64,000 nucleotides of DNA from Pandoraea nosoerga. GTDB lineage: Bacteria > Pseudomonadota > Gammaproteobacteria > Burkholderiales > Burkholderiaceae. The position numbers and the translations under genes are program-made. A model generated the notes under the pieces. It was not told the DNA's origin and made no database searches. It saw only the letters and a program-made list of their open reading frames with translations. Positions 18,610 through 28,311 of the stretch are shown piece by piece (positions within the stretch are counted from its first letter, which is position 1; each line of letters opens with the position of its first letter). Where the stretch lies: NCBI RefSeq assembly GCF_902459585.1, contig NZ_CABPSC010000001.1, forward strand, positions 248,001 to 312,000, written 5' to 3'.

Positions 18610-19755
18610 TCAGGCGCCGCCCGCACGCATGCGGGCCCGGTCGCGTTGCGCCATCCGTTCCACGAAACGCACCTGCGGGATCGAGATGATGATGAACAGC
18701 ACGGCCACGGTCGTGGCAGCCGACAGGTTGTAGTGATTCGAGGCGATGACCATTGACTGGTTGAAGGAATCGATCACGCCGACCACGTTCACGAGCGCGG
18801 TGTCCTTCTGCAGCGCGATGAATGCGTTGAGCAGCGGCGGGATGATTTGCCGGATGCCCTGCGGCAGCACCACGAAGCGCAGGGTCTGCGTGTACGACAG
18901 GCCGAGCGAGCGGGCGGCGGCCACCTGGCTCCAGTGAACGCCCTGAATCCCCGCGCGGTAGATTTCCGCCACGTAAGCGCCGACGGTGAGCGTCAGCGCG
19001 ATCACGACATACGTGGTGAGCGACAGGTCCTTCAGGATCGGCACGCCGGTGAGCGGCAGGCCGAAGCCGACCAGATAGATGACCAGCACGGCCGGCATTG
19101 CGCGGAAAATATCGACGTAGGCCGTGGCAATGAAGCGCAGTGGCTTGCCCGCCTGCCCCGGCGCGAACATCGCCAGTGCCACGACGAGGCCCCAGATCAG
19201 CACGAAGACTTCCGCGATGATGAAGATCTTCACGTTCACCCAGAACGCGTCGAGCACGAGCGGGAACGTCTTGACGATCAGCGGCAGGAAGAAAAACGTC
19301 TTGGCCACGGCGAGATGGTTCGCGAGCACGAACTGCAGCGCAAGCACGACGATGACCTGCGCGAGCGTGTAACCGAGCGCGATCCAGCTCTGGACGTCTG
19401 CCTCGGCGCGCGCCACGCGCGCGGCGACGACGTCGCGGCGCGCGGCGGCACGGCGAAACGCGCGCCATCGCGCGAATGCCCGGACAAGCGGCATGAGCAC
19501 GATCAGCGAGACGAGGCCGAGCAGCACGGCGCCCACGGGCACCCACCAGCCGTCGAGCTGGTTCGCGACGAGGCCTTCGCGCAAGGCGACGATCGTGTAG
19601 GCGCTGCCCGCGATGGCGACGAGCGCACCGATCAGCGCCACGAGCAACAGCGTGAACGGCGAGGACGGCATGCCGCCGATGTTCAGCCGCCGCTCGCGCC
19701 CCGCCGCGCCGATCCCGGCGCCGGCCGCCTTCCGAGGGGATTCGCTCATCGACAC
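18610..19755 (-). CDS. Amino acid ABC transporter, permease with N-terminal extension
   Basis: This 381-residue permease of the HisM/GlnP type carries an extra N-terminal region. The C-terminal part (about residues 140-370) has the family fold with the EAA-like loop AAARSLGLSYTQTLRFVVLPQGIRQIIPP that docks to the ATPase. The first 130 residues hold two extra hydrophobic helices (about 32-53 and 78-98) joined by an Arg-rich, Ala-rich stretch. This resembles the longer AapM-like permeases, which often act without a second permease, and only one permease gene is present here. The GTG at 19755 has AGGT in front; an ATG at 19749 is possible. Confidence 0.88.
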   Translation of the reverse strand: MSMSESPRKAAGAGIGAAGRERRLNIGGMPSSPFTLLLVALIGALVAIAGSAYTIVALREGLVANQLDGWWVPVGAVLLGLVSLIVLMPLVRAFARWRAFRRAAARRDVVAARVARAEADVQSWIALGYTLAQVIVVLALQFVLANHLAVAKTFFFLPLIVKTFPLVLDAFWVNVKIFIIAEVFVLIWGLVVALAMFAPGQAGKPLRFIATAYVDIFRAMPAVLVIYLVGFGLPLTGVPILKDLSLTTYVVIALTLTVGAYVAEIYRAGIQGVHWSQVAAARSLGLSYTQTLRFVVLPQGIRQIIPPLLNAFIALQKDTALVNVVGVIDSFNQSMVIASNHYNLSAATTVAVLFIIISIPQVRFVERMAQRDRARMRAGGA

Positions 19756-19762
19756 GGTGACC

Positions 19763-20647
19763 TCACGGCGTCAGTACCGGCACTTTGGCCGGGTCTGCCC
19801 CGAGGCTCGGCACCAGGTACTGCGTGGCCAGCCGGTCGAATGTACCGTCCTTCTTCATCTCGGCGATCAGCTTGTTGAACGCCGCGAGATTCGGCGAATC
19901 CTTGTTCACCAGACCGCCCCACTGCTCGCTCGTGTCGTAGCGCCCCACGACTTCGAAGCGGCCTTCGGACTTCTTCGCGATGGAGAGCACGTTGGGCGTG
20001 TCGTACAGCACGGCATCCACCTGGCCGGCGGCGAGCGCGGCGTACATGGCGGCCGTGTCGGTGTAGACCTTCGGGTGCTCGGCGACCTTCACCTTGTCGG
20101 TCAAGTACGGCAGGATGGTGGTGCCCTGCTTCACGCCGAGGCGCATCTTCTTGATGCTGTCCTTGTCGACCTTGGTTCCCGTCTTGACGAGGACGCCCTG
20201 GTCCGAGGTGAAGTACGGATCGGTGAAGTTCACGACCTTCTTGCGCTCGTCGGTGATGGTGATCTCGCTCAACGCAATGTCGAAGCCCTTCGCCTGACCG
20301 GTGACGACCTGCGCGAACGAGCGGTTCACCACGATCACGCGATCGAGGCCGGCGCGATACGCCATGTTGGCGGCCATGCAGTATTCGAAGCCGTCCTTGA
20401 TGGTGTCGGGCGAGTCACCGTTCCACCAGCCGGGCGCCGGCAGCACGGGACGCACCGACAGCGCGCCCGGCGTGACCGTCTCGAGCTTCACCGAGCCGCG
20501 CGTGCCGGTGACTTCGCACTTGCCGTAATCGGGCGCGGCCGCGGCACTCGCGCAAAGGCCGCCCAGCACGGCCGAAATGAGCAGCATGCGCGCGTGCGCC
20601 ATCTTGCGAGGTGCGCGTGTCTTGTCTTGCCGTTCGATCAGTTTCAT
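19763..20647 (-). CDS. Amino acid ABC transporter, periplasmic substrate-binding protein
   Basis: This 294-residue SBP_bac_3 protein has an N-terminal export signal (about residues 1-41, ending ASAAAAPDYG). Ligand-domain hallmarks include ALSEITITDERKKVVNFTDPYF and AGQVDAVLYDTPNV. AAGGAG sits well before the ATG at 20647; in-frame ATGs at residues 16 and 21 could shorten the signal. Two cysteines (CEV near the mature N-terminus, EYCMAAN) may pair. It lies downstream of a TauD-type dioxygenase on the same strand (178-base gap) and heads the permease/ATPase genes, so the ligand may be the dioxygenase substrate. Confidence 0.9.
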   Translation of the reverse strand: MKLIERQDKTRAPRKMAHARMLLISAVLGGLCASAAAAPDYGKCEVTGTRGSVKLETVTPGALSVRPVLPAPGWWNGDSPDTIKDGFEYCMAANMAYRAGLDRVIVVNRSFAQVVTGQAKGFDIALSEITITDERKKVVNFTDPYFTSDQGVLVKTGTKVDKDSIKKMRLGVKQGTTILPYLTDKVKVAEHPKVYTDTAAMYAALAAGQVDAVLYDTPNVLSIAKKSEGRFEVVGRYDTSEQWGGLVNKDSPNLAAFNKLIAEMKKDGTFDRLATQYLVPSLGADPAKVPVLTP

Positions 20648-20824
20648 GGGGGAGTCTCCTTGCGTCTTCGAGGTTCGAGGTTGTGTCTGACGACGTTGAG
20701 CGGCTGGGGGGCGGTGCCCCACGCGCTCGGGATTTCGCCGCGTCGCGGCACCGCTACGTTACTGTGAATTTGCCAAAGCGCGCGCGACATTCACGCCACG
20801 CGCGCCGGCGTTGCTTCGGGGCGA

Positions 20825-21892
20825 TCAGTCCGGCAGCGCCGCCGCCGGTTGCGCGATGCCGCCGCGCGGCCTGCCCGACTCGACGTCGCCCCAGAGCACC
20901 GCGTGATCTTCCGGCAGTGCGCGCGAGTTCGGCATCGACAGCCACAGCCGCATGAGCATGCGGTCCTGGCCGGTCGTCGCGTCGTCCTTGAACGCCGTGC
21001 GGCCGTGATAGACGATGTGATTGTTCAGCAGTTGGATGTCGCCCGGTGCGAAGCGCATCTCGAAGCATTGCTCTTCGGCCACGGCCATGAGCATTTGAAT
21101 GGCTTCGTGTTCGGCTTCGGAGAGCTTGCGCACGCCGGGCAGCATCTGCGCGTTCTCGATGTAGGTCAGCGAGAAATGACTCGTGAGCTTGCCGTCGCGC
21201 ACGCCGAAAATCGGTAAATCGTAAGCGATATGCTCGCCGCCCGCCTCCTCGCCGAAACGGCTGCGCGGAATCGGCTTGCACAGCAGCGCGTGCAGGTCCG
21301 GGCGGCGCGCGAGAATTTCGTTGTACACCGTCGCACTGCTCGCGAGCTTGCTCACGCCGCCTTCGGACGCCTGGCGCACGCACAGCAGGCCCACCACGTC
21401 GCAACGATCGGTGTGAAAGCGCAGTTGACCCGGCGAGAGCGTGCGTGCGCCCGAGGACAGAAACGGCTTGCCGGCGCTGTCGACTGTCGCGCCGTAAAGC
21501 CGGGCGCCGACGCCCATGCCTTCGTCCTTGATCTCGCGCATGACCTCGCCGCGGCGATTCTGGAACATCGGCGTGCCCAGATGCGCGCCCAGCGCGAACC
21601 ACATGCGGCGCAGTTGCTCCACGCTGTAGCGCGTGACGTCGAGGCCGCGGATCTTGACCATGCCCGAGCCGTTTTCCAGCTCTTCGCGCACGTCGTCGAA
21701 GAAAGCAGCCGCATCCGGCAGCGGGAAGTTATGCCGGTTGACGTTGCGCCAGTCGATGTCCTTCGTTGCGTCCAGCGCAGCGTCGATTTGCTCGAGCACG
21801 ATCGGCGGGAATGTCTTGACCCAACGATCGTGATTGACCATTTCGGTCCCTCGCCAAACACACGCGCCTTGCAGACTCTGCGACTCGGCCAT
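20825..21892 (-). CDS. TauD/TfdA-family Fe(II)/2-oxoglutarate dioxygenase
   Basis: This 355-residue member of the TauD/TfdA superfamily hydroxylates or oxidatively cleaves a small organic substrate using 2-oxoglutarate. The iron triad is H160 and D162 (RFHTDRCD) with H296 (NNHIVYHGR), and R315 (LMRLWLSMP) would bind 2-oxoglutarate. It has no DUF971 domain, so it is not of the butyrobetaine-hydroxylase/TmpA type. AGGAGG lies six bases before the ATG at 21892. It sits upstream of an amino acid ABC importer and downstream of a GntR regulator, all on the minus strand, suggesting an import-and-hydroxylate route for an amino-acid-like compound. Substrate unknown. Confidence 0.87.
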   Translation of the reverse strand: MAESQSLQGACVWRGTEMVNHDRWVKTFPPIVLEQIDAALDATKDIDWRNVNRHNFPLPDAAAFFDDVREELENGSGMVKIRGLDVTRYSVEQLRRMWFALGAHLGTPMFQNRRGEVMREIKDEGMGVGARLYGATVDSAGKPFLSSGARTLSPGQLRFHTDRCDVVGLLCVRQASEGGVSKLASSATVYNEILARRPDLHALLCKPIPRSRFGEEAGGEHIAYDLPIFGVRDGKLTSHFSLTYIENAQMLPGVRKLSEAEHEAIQMLMAVAEEQCFEMRFAPGDIQLLNNHIVYHGRTAFKDDATTGQDRMLMRLWLSMPNSRALPEDHAVLWGDVESGRPRGGIAQPAAALPD

Positions 21893-22347
21893 GAAATCCT
21901 CCTGATAGATGTGATGAGCAGTACGCCTTACGTTGTATATACATGTAAAGACGTTACACCCATCTTTTGAAGTCCGACAATCGGGAGCGGCGTCCAATCA
22001 GGGAAAGTCCTAGCCTCGGAAAACAACAGGCTCGCGAAGCTTGTTTGCGCAACGGCATGACGGCTCGCAACGCCTTGCCCGGCGGGCTGGACGGCGCGAA
22101 TCGCGGGTCTGAAATCCCGCGCGGGACGACCCTAACCCCCGGGTACGTGGACTCCCGGTCGACTCGACTATACGCGAACAAAATTGTCTACGTATATTAT
22201 TTATTATTTTCGTATACGATTTGGCGAGAACAACGCCTCGCTCTCGTGCTGGACGGCCCGCGCTTCCGGAAGAGACGGCGGTGGAACGCGAGGCCGCCGA
22301 GGCCCGCATGAGAATGCGAAGGCGAGCGACCGGCGCGAGCTGTGTGA
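21893..22347. other. Intergenic region with GTATAC elements, 5' of the dioxygenase gene
   Basis: This 455-base non-coding stretch lies between the GntR gene and the dioxygenase. The promoter-proximal part contains TTGTATATACATGTAA (about 21932-21948). At about 22160-22225 an AT-rich island carries TCGTATACGA, a perfect 10-bp palindrome, and TTGTCTACGTATATT. The middle (about 22000-22150) is GC-rich with small hairpins such as CGCGGG/CCCGCG. Frames open here have no family resemblance. Confidence 0.5.
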
Positions 22348-23007
22348 TCAGGCGTATGTCTTGCCGGTCAGACGGAAATAGGCCATCACTTCGCGTTGGG
22401 TTTGCTCGAGGTGTTTGCGAAGCAGACGCACAGCCGTCTTCGTGTCGCCGGCCGTGCATGCCTGATGGATGGCGACGTGCTCGTCGTAGGAGCGCTGATG
22501 ATCGTTGACGGCGAGGAGGTGAGCGCGCAGAAAGCGCCCCATGCGCTCCTGCGCGGCCTGCGCGGTGGCGACCAGGCGCGGCCGGTTCGCCGGAGCGTAG
22601 AGCGCCTGGTGAAAGGCGAGATTGAGCTCGCTCCAGGACTGCGGGGTGTCGGCCTTCTCGTAGCGCTTGAGCAGGTGTTCGGCAAGTGCGAGGTCGCTGG
22701 GCGCCATGTTCGGCACGGCGATCTCGAGCGCGCGGCATTCGAGCGCGATGCGCAGATCGAGCATCTCCACGCAGTCGCTTGCGGTGAGCGGTGTGACGAA
22801 TGCACCGGCGTTGCGCTTGAGTGTCACCCATCCCTCGGATTGCAGACGCATGAGCGCTTCGCGCACGGGGATCTTGCTCACGCCGATTTTGGCCGCGACG
22901 TCATCCTGCCGAATGGGCGCGCCTTCCGGCAATTCGCCGGACAGGATCTGCCGGCGAATTTCTTCGTAGGCGCGCTCGACGGTGGAGAGGAGAGGAACGT
23001 CGTTCAT
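22348..23007 (-). CDS. GntR-family regulator (FCD domain)
   Basis: This 219-residue regulator has a winged helix at residues about 8-72 (AYEEIRRQILSGELPEGAPIRQDDVAAKIGVSKIPVREALMRL) and an FCD effector domain (about 85-205) with the NLAFHQALYA helix and metal-type His residues. It is upstream of, and on the same strand as, the TauD-type dioxygenase and amino acid transporter, which it likely represses. A perfect inverted repeat lies 41 bases before its start, a likely autoregulatory operator. The ATG at 23007 is preferred; a GTG at 23013 would add two residues. Confidence 0.88.
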   Translation of the reverse strand: MNDVPLLSTVERAYEEIRRQILSGELPEGAPIRQDDVAAKIGVSKIPVREALMRLQSEGWVTLKRNAGAFVTPLTASDCVEMLDLRIALECRALEIAVPNMAPSDLALAEHLLKRYEKADTPQSWSELNLAFHQALYAPANRPRLVATAQAAQERMGRFLRAHLLAVNDHQRSYDEHVAIHQACTAGDTKTAVRLLRKHLEQTQREVMAYFRLTGKTYA

Positions 23008-23047
23008 GGTCACGGAAGACGGCGGATCGGAGTGAGGTGGACGACGC

Positions 23048-23065
23048 GTGAATTATACAATTCAC
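23048..23065. promoter_or_regulatory. Inverted repeat GTGAATT-ATAC-AATTCAC, candidate GntR operator
   Basis: A perfect 7-4-7 inverted repeat lies just upstream of the GntR start. A second GTATAC element follows at about 23073. It fits FCD-type operators by symmetry and position, and implies autoregulation. Confidence 0.55.
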
Positions 23066-23093
23066 GACTTCCGTATACTTTTTCGGAAGATAC

Positions 23094-23126
23094 AAAAAAG
23101 CCCGCAACCCAAAGGGGGCGGGCTTT
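23094..23126 (-). terminator. Rho-independent terminator of ssb
   Basis: AAAGCCCGC (minus strand, 23126-23118) pairs with GCGGGCTTT (23105-23097), a 9-bp stem with a 12-base loop that runs into a TTTTTT tract. It is the end of the MFS-ssb transcript. Confidence 0.9.
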
Positions 23127-23150
23127 CGTTCGTTGCGCGCGAAGATCGCG

Positions 23151-23645
23151 TTAGAACGGAATATCGTCGTCCATGTCGTCGAAGCCGCCGGACGGCTTGG
23201 CCGGCGCTTGCTGGCGGCCACCGCCGCCGCCGCCGCGCGAATAGCCACCGCCACCTTCGTCGCCGCCGCCCCGCGAGTAACCGCCACCGCCACCGCCTTC
23301 GCCGCCGCTGCTGCGGCCGCCGAGCATCTGCATCTGGTCAGCCACGATTTCCGTGCTGTAACGGTCCGTGCCGTCCTGCGCCTGGTACTTGCGCGTGCGG
23401 ATGCGGCCTTCGATGTACACCGACGAACCCTTCTTCAGGTATTCGTTGACAATCTCGGCCAGACGACCGAAGAACGACACGCGGTGCCACTCCGTCATCT
23501 CCTTGAATTCGCCGCTCTGCTTGTCCTTGTAACGATCGGTCGTCGCCAGACGGATGTTCGCGACCGCATCGCCGCTCGGCATGTAGCGGACTTCGGGGTC
23601 GGCGCCGAGATTGCCGACCAAAATGACTTTGTTGACTGATGCCAT
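23151..23645 (-). CDS. ssb: Single-stranded DNA-binding protein
   Basis: This 164-residue SSB has an OB-fold at residues 1-110 ([21 protein letters not shown] start, [26 protein letters not shown]), then a Gly/Arg/Ser-rich intrinsically disordered linker with YSRGGG repeats, and the DDDIPF acidic tip that recruits repair and replication partners. It acts as a tetramer on ssDNA in replication and recombination. The start lies 30 bases after the MFS gene stop, and uvrA starts divergently beyond that gene, the usual order in Burkholderiaceae. Confidence 0.98.
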   Translation of the reverse strand: MASVNKVILVGNLGADPEVRYMPSGDAVANIRLATTDRYKDKQSGEFKEMTEWHRVSFFGRLAEIVNEYLKKGSSVYIEGRIRTRKYQAQDGTDRYSTEIVADQMQMLGGRSSGGEGGGGGGYSRGGGDEGGGGYSRGGGGGGRQQAPAKPSGGFDDMDDDIPF

Positions 23646-23675
23646 GAATCTTTCTCCGGTATTGCTGAAATCCGT

Positions 23676-24899
23676 TCAGGACTGACGAGGCGCTGGCGTC
23701 CTCATCGGTGCGGCGATTATAAGCCACACGAATGCCCCCGCCGCGCAGGCGGCGAATATTGCGTTTTGACCGTAGTGGGTCATCAGATAACCCCCTAGCG
23801 CACCACCGCAGAACAGCCCGAGCGCCTGCGTCGTATTGTAGACGCCCACGGCCGCGCCCTTGCGCTGCCCCGGGGCCAGCTTCGACACCAGCGACGGCTG
23901 CGACGCCTCGAGCACATTGAAGCCGAGGAAGTAGACGAAAAGCACCACCGCGATCACGCCGACCGTCGGCGGCAGCCCGCCGAGGGCCACCTGCGCCGCC
24001 GCCACCAGCGCAATCGCCGAGAGCAGCACCGCCTTCATTTTTCCACGCTTTTCAGCGGCGATGATGGCCGGCACCATCGCCACGAACGACAACCCCATCA
24101 CGGGTAGATAGATCTCCCAATGCTGCGCCACCGGCAAGCCGGCCGCCACCAGCATGCGCGGCATCGCCACGAAAAGCGCCGTCTGCGTGGCATGCAGCAC
24201 GAACACGCCGAAATTCAGGCGCAGCAGCTCCGGGTTGTGCAGCACTTCGGAAAACGGTGCCGGACCGGCCGGCGCATGCGGGGGCGGCGCGGGCACGACC
24301 CACAGCACAACGAAAATCGCCAGGACGGCCAGAATGCCGATCGCCGAAAAAAGCCCGCTCATGCCCAGCCAGTGATACAGGAACGGCGCACATACGATGG
24401 CCACCGCAAACGACACGCCGATGCTCCCGCCGATCATCGCCATCGCCTTGGTCCGGTTGGCGTCGCTCGTCAGATCGGCCACGCAGGCCATCACCGCCGA
24501 CGAGATCGCGCCCGCGCCCTGCACCGCCCGGCCGACGATGATCCACGTCAGATCGTGCGCCATGGCGGCGATGAGCGAGCCGAGCGCGAATACGATCAGC
24601 CCGAAGACGATCACCGGCTTGCGGCCCAGGCGGTCCGACGCCCAGCCGTAAGGAATGTAGAGCAGCGACTGCGTCAGACCGTAAATGCCGATGGCCAGCC
24701 CGACGAGGAACGTATTGTTGCCGCCCGGGATCGTCTGCGCGAATACCGAGAACACCGGCATGATCAGGAACAATCCGAGCATGCGAAGCGCAAAAATCCC
24801 CGCGAGCGACGCGCTGGCGCGCACTTCTAGCGGGGTCATGCGGCCACCTCGGCCGCGCGTCGTGGCAGGGGAAGCGGAAGTCACGGAATCGATAGACAT
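23676..24899 (-). CDS. MFS transporter (YajR/DHA1-like)
   Basis: This 407-residue, 12-helix major facilitator has motif A YGWASDRLGRKP (about residues 75-86) and motif C-like GGSIGVSFAVA in helix 5, features of drug/H+ antiporters. It resembles YajR but lacks the C-terminal ferredoxin-like YAM domain. I place the start at the ATG at 24899 (MSIDSVTSAS), which has AGGA nearby; the frame stays open upstream but through a repeat-rich intergenic region. It is in the uvrA-MFS-ssb neighbourhood and probably shares a transcript with ssb (30-base gap). Substrate unknown. Confidence 0.9.
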   Translation of the reverse strand: MSIDSVTSASPATTRGRGGRMTPLEVRASASLAGIFALRMLGLFLIMPVFSVFAQTIPGGNNTFLVGLAIGIYGLTQSLLYIPYGWASDRLGRKPVIVFGLIVFALGSLIAAMAHDLTWIIVGRAVQGAGAISSAVMACVADLTSDANRTKAMAMIGGSIGVSFAVAIVCAPFLYHWLGMSGLFSAIGILAVLAIFVVLWVVPAPPPHAPAGPAPFSEVLHNPELLRLNFGVFVLHATQTALFVAMPRMLVAAGLPVAQHWEIYLPVMGLSFVAMVPAIIAAEKRGKMKAVLLSAIALVAAAQVALGGLPPTVGVIAVVLFVYFLGFNVLEASQPSLVSKLAPGQRKGAAVGVYNTTQALGLFCGGALGGYLMTHYGQNAIFAACAAGAFVWLIIAAPMRTPAPRQS

Positions 24900-25330
24900 T
24901 ACGTCCTGAGGGATGGAAATGGCAGGAAAAAACCGCTTGCTGTCCCGGAGTCGCCCGGATAGCGCCCGGATAGCGCCCGGATAGCGCCCGATGTCTGGCG
25001 TTCCTGCCGCCGAAGGCGCGAAGGAGGGGCGCCAGCCTCTGGAAATCGGGCGGTTCGGCCCCATCTGCACCGGGTGCCGGCGTACCGCTCCGGATGGCCC
25101 GCCAGACGGTTCAGCTCCGGCAATCAAACTTAGGTATATTAGCAGGTTTAGCCGCCCGGATTTCCCCCCAGCGGCCCGCCCGACCGCTCCCGCCGCCCTG
25201 CCGCGTCGACGCCCGGCCAACGCCGTGCCGACGCGGCTCGACGTTCCGGGAAATTCGAGCGCTTGGGGGCCGGAACCCGCCCCGCGACAATTCGCCGCGC
25301 GGATTCCTCGGCGACGACCCGGAACCGTCA
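24900..25330. promoter_or_regulatory. Divergent uvrA / MFS-ssb intergenic region
   Basis: 431 bases lie between the MFS and uvrA starts. The MFS-proximal part holds an 11-bp tandem repeat (24953-24990). Near 25125-25145 an AT-rich patch (AAACTTAGGTATATTAGCAG) could supply -10 elements. I looked for a CTG-N10-CAG LexA box, as expected before uvrA, and found only a half-matching CTGCTAATATACC on the minus strand. The rest is GC-rich with no protein resemblance. Confidence 0.45.
24953..24990. repeat. 11-bp tandem repeat GCCCGGATAGC
   Basis: Three perfect copies (24953-24963, 24964-24974, 24975-24985) and a five-base partial fourth lie upstream of the MFS gene. The unit length is not a multiple of three, which fits its non-coding place. 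Confidence 0.95.
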
Positions 25331-28195
25331 ATGGAAACCATTCGTATTCGTGGGGCCCGTACCCACAACCTCAAGAACGTCAATCTGGATCTGCCGCGTC
25401 ACCAGCTCGTGGTGATCACCGGCCTGTCCGGCTCCGGCAAATCGTCGCTGGCGTTCGATACGCTTTACGCGGAAGGCCAGCGACGCTACGTCGAGAGCCT
25501 GTCCGCATACGCGCGCCAGTTTCTGCAACTGATGGAGAAACCCGACGTCGACCTGATCGAGGGACTGTCGCCGGCCATCTCCATCGAACAGAAAGCCACG
25601 TCGCACAACCCGCGCTCCACGGTCGGCACGGTCACCGAGATTCACGATTACCTGCGCCTGCTCTACGCTCGCGTGGGCACCCCGTACTGCCCCGACCACG
25701 GGTTGCCGCTCGAATCGCAAAGCGTCTCGCAGATGGTCGATGCGGTGCTCGCGCTGCCCGAGGAGACCAGGCTGATGATCCTCGCGCCGGTGGTCGTGGA
25801 CCGCAAGGGCGAGCACGCCGATCTGTTCGAATCGATGCAGGCGCAGGGTTTCGTGCGGTTTCGCATTCGCTCGGGCGGCGGTGCGGCCAACGAGGGCACG
25901 GCGCGCGTATACGACATCGACGCGCTGCCCAGGCTCAAGAAGACCGAGAAACATTCCATCGACGTGGTGATCGACCGCGTGAAGGTCCGCCCGGAACTGA
26001 AGCAGCGTCTGGCGGAATCGTTCGAGACAGCGCTGCGCCTGGCCGATGGCCGCGCCATCGCGCTCGAGATGGACACCGACAGGGAACACGTCTTCAGCTC
26101 GAAGTTCGCGTGCCCGGTGTGCTCCTACGCGTTACAGGAGCTCGAGCCGCGCCTGTTCTCGTTCAACAACCCGATGGGCGCCTGCCCGACCTGCGACGGC
26201 CTCGGCCAGATGACGTTCTTCGATCCGAAGCGCGTGGTCGCCTTCCCCGCGCTGTCGCTCGCGTCCGGTGCAATCAAGGGCTGGGACCGCCGCAACCAGT
26301 TCTACTTCCAGATGCTGCAAAGCCTCGCGGCGTTCTACGATTTCGATGTCGACACCCCCTTCGAGGAGTTGCCCGAGGCAACGCAGAAGATCGTGCTGTA
26401 CGGCTCGGGCGAGCAGGAAATCCCGTTCACTTACGTGAACGAGAAGGGCCGCACGTCGGTGCGCTCGCACGCTTTCGAAGGCATCATCCCGAATCTGGAG
26501 CGCCGCTATCGCGAGACGGATTCCGTGGCCGTGCGCGAGGAGCTCGCCAAGTACCAGAACAACCGCGCCTGCCCCGACTGCGAAGGCAGCCGGCTGCGCC
26601 GCGAAGCGCGTTTCGTCAAGGTGGGCGAAGGCCCGCAGGCGCGGGCGATCTACGAGATCGGCAACCTGCCGCTGCGCGAAGCGCTCGGCTATTTCCACGA
26701 GCTGGTGCTGCACGGCGCCAAGCGCGAGATTGCCGACAAGATCGTCAAGGAAATCGTCGCGCGGCTCTCGTTCCTGAACAACGTCGGCCTCGACTATCTC
26801 TCGCTCGAGCGCAGCGCCGACACGCTCTCGGGCGGCGAAGCGCAGCGCATCCGCCTGGCCTCGCAGATCGGCTCCGGCCTCACGGGCGTGATGTACGTGC
26901 TCGACGAGCCGTCGATCGGGCTGCACCAGCGCGACAACGATCGGCTGATCGGCACGCTCAAGCATCTGCGCGATCTCGGCAACTCGGTGATCGTGGTCGA
27001 GCACGACGAGGACATGATTCTCGCGAGCGACTACGTCGTCGACATGGGGCTCGGCGCGGGCGTGCACGGCGGCACGGTGATCGCCCAGGGCAGCCCCGAG
27101 CAGATCGAGCGCGCGCCGGAGTCGCTGACCGGCCAGTACCTGTCGGGCGCGCGGCGCATCGAAGTCCCGGCCGAGCGCCATGCGCCGGGCGAGGACTATC
27201 TGCGCATCGTCGACGCGACGGGCAACAACCTCAGACACGTCAATCTCGACCTGCCGGTCGGCCTGCTCACATGCGTGACGGGCGTCTCCGGGTCCGGCAA
27301 GTCCACGCTGATCAACGACACGCTGTATCACGCGGTCGCGCGTCATCTGTACGGCTCGTCGGCCGAGCCGGCGCCATACGAGCAGATCGACGGGCTGGAA
27401 CACTTCGACAAGGTCATCAACGTCGATCAGTCGCCCATCGGCCGCACGCCGCGCTCGAACCCGGCCACGTATACGGGCGTGTTCACGCCGATCCGCGAAC
27501 TGTTCGCCGGCGTGCCGACCGCCAAGGAGCGCGGCTACGATCCGGGCCGCTTCTCGTTCAACGTGAAGGGCGGGCGCTGCGAGGCGTGCCAGGGCGACGG
27601 CGTGATCAAGGTCGAAATGCACTTCCTGCCGGACGTCTACGTGCCTTGCGACGTCTGCCACGGCAAGCGCTACAACCGCGAAACGCTCGAGGTGCAATAC
27701 AAGGGGCGCAACATCTCCGAGGTGCTCGACATGACGGTCGAGCAGGCACACGAGTTCTTCAAGCCGGTGCCAGTGGTGGCGCGCAAGCTCAGGACGCTGC
27801 TCGACGTGGGGCTGGGCTACATTCGCCTCGGCCAGTCTGCGACCACGCTCTCCGGCGGCGAAGCGCAGCGCGTGAAGCTCTCGCTGGAGCTCTCCAAGCG
27901 CGACACGGGTCGCACGCTGTATATCCTTGACGAACCGACCACCGGCCTGCATTTTCACGACATCGAACTGCTGCTCACGGTGATTCACCGCCTGCGCGAC
28001 CAGGGCAACACGGTGGTCATCATCGAGCACAATCTCGACGTGATCAAAACCGCGGACTGGGTGATCGACCTCGGACCGGAGGGCGGCGCGGGCGGCGGGC
28101 AGATCATTGCGCAGGGCACGCCCGAGCAGGTCGCCGCCAACAAGGCGAGCTTCACCGGCAAGTATCTCGCGCCGCTGCTCGCACGCGGCAAATGA
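25331..28195 (+). CDS. uvrA: UvrABC excinuclease subunit A
   Basis: This 954-residue damage-recognition ATPase of nucleotide excision repair has two ABC modules. The first Walker A is [10 protein letters not shown] (about residue 31) and the second is [10 protein letters not shown] (about 653). There are two signatures (LSGGEAQRI and LSGGEAQRV) and two Cys4 zinc modules (CPVC...CPTC, about 261-290; CEAC...CDVC, about 753-780). Length and order match E. coli UvrA (940). The ATG at 25331 gives the canonical [16 protein letters not shown] start; upstream extension in frame is spurious. It is divergent from MFS-ssb. Confidence 0.98.
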   Translation: METIRIRGARTHNLKNVNLDLPRHQLVVITGLSGSGKSSLAFDTLYAEGQRRYVESLSAYARQFLQLMEKPDVDLIEGLSPAISIEQKATSHNPRSTVGTVTEIHDYLRLLYARVGTPYCPDHGLPLESQSVSQMVDAVLALPEETRLMILAPVVVDRKGEHADLFESMQAQGFVRFRIRSGGGAANEGTARVYDIDALPRLKKTEKHSIDVVIDRVKVRPELKQRLAESFETALRLADGRAIALEMDTDREHVFSSKFACPVCSYALQELEPRLFSFNNPMGACPTCDGLGQMTFFDPKRVVAFPALSLASGAIKGWDRRNQFYFQMLQSLAAFYDFDVDTPFEELPEATQKIVLYGSGEQEIPFTYVNEKGRTSVRSHAFEGIIPNLERRYRETDSVAVREELAKYQNNRACPDCEGSRLRREARFVKVGEGPQARAIYEIGNLPLREALGYFHELVLHGAKREIADKIVKEIVARLSFLNNVGLDYLSLERSADTLSGGEAQRIRLASQIGSGLTGVMYVLDEPSIGLHQRDNDRLIGTLKHLRDLGNSVIVVEHDEDMILASDYVVDMGLGAGVHGGTVIAQGSPEQIERAPESLTGQYLSGARRIEVPAERHAPGEDYLRIVDATGNNLRHVNLDLPVGLLTCVTGVSGSGKSTLINDTLYHAVARHLYGSSAEPAPYEQIDGLEHFDKVINVDQSPIGRTPRSNPATYTGVFTPIRELFAGVPTAKERGYDPGRFSFNVKGGRCEACQGDGVIKVEMHFLPDVYVPCDVCHGKRYNRETLEVQYKGRNISEVLDMTVEQAHEFFKPVPVVARKLRTLLDVGLGYIRLGQSATTLSGGEAQRVKLSLELSKRDTGRTLYILDEPTTGLHFHDIELLLTVIHRLRDQGNTVVIIEHNLDVIKTADWVIDLGPEGGAGGGQIIAQGTPEQVAANKASFTGKYLAPLLARGK

Positions 28196-28311
28196 ACGCC
28201 TGAGGATGCACGAGATCGTGTAACACCGCACGTCCGGCGCAGGCAGTGCGGGTTCGGCACGCCGCGCACGCCGCCTGGCTGGACGATGTTTTCTTTCAAG
28301 GACGTCATTGC

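Noticed and set aside
20825-21892. Dioxygenase as TmpA or PhnY*, the missing partner of the PhnZ-like protein
   Set aside because: It lacks the DUF971 domain of TmpA-type proteins and is not of the phytanoyl-CoA hydroxylase type of PhnY*. It lies 11 kb away and is grouped with an amino acid importer. Kept only as a weak possibility in the findings.
21967-22311. Small plus-strand protein (about 114 codons) between the GntR and dioxygenase genes
   Set aside because: No ribosome site, no recognisable domain, and it crosses the AT-rich control region with palindromes.
24900-25330. LexA/SOS box before uvrA
   Set aside because: Only CTGCTAATATACC on one strand resembles a half site. The required CTG-N10-CAG symmetry is missing.
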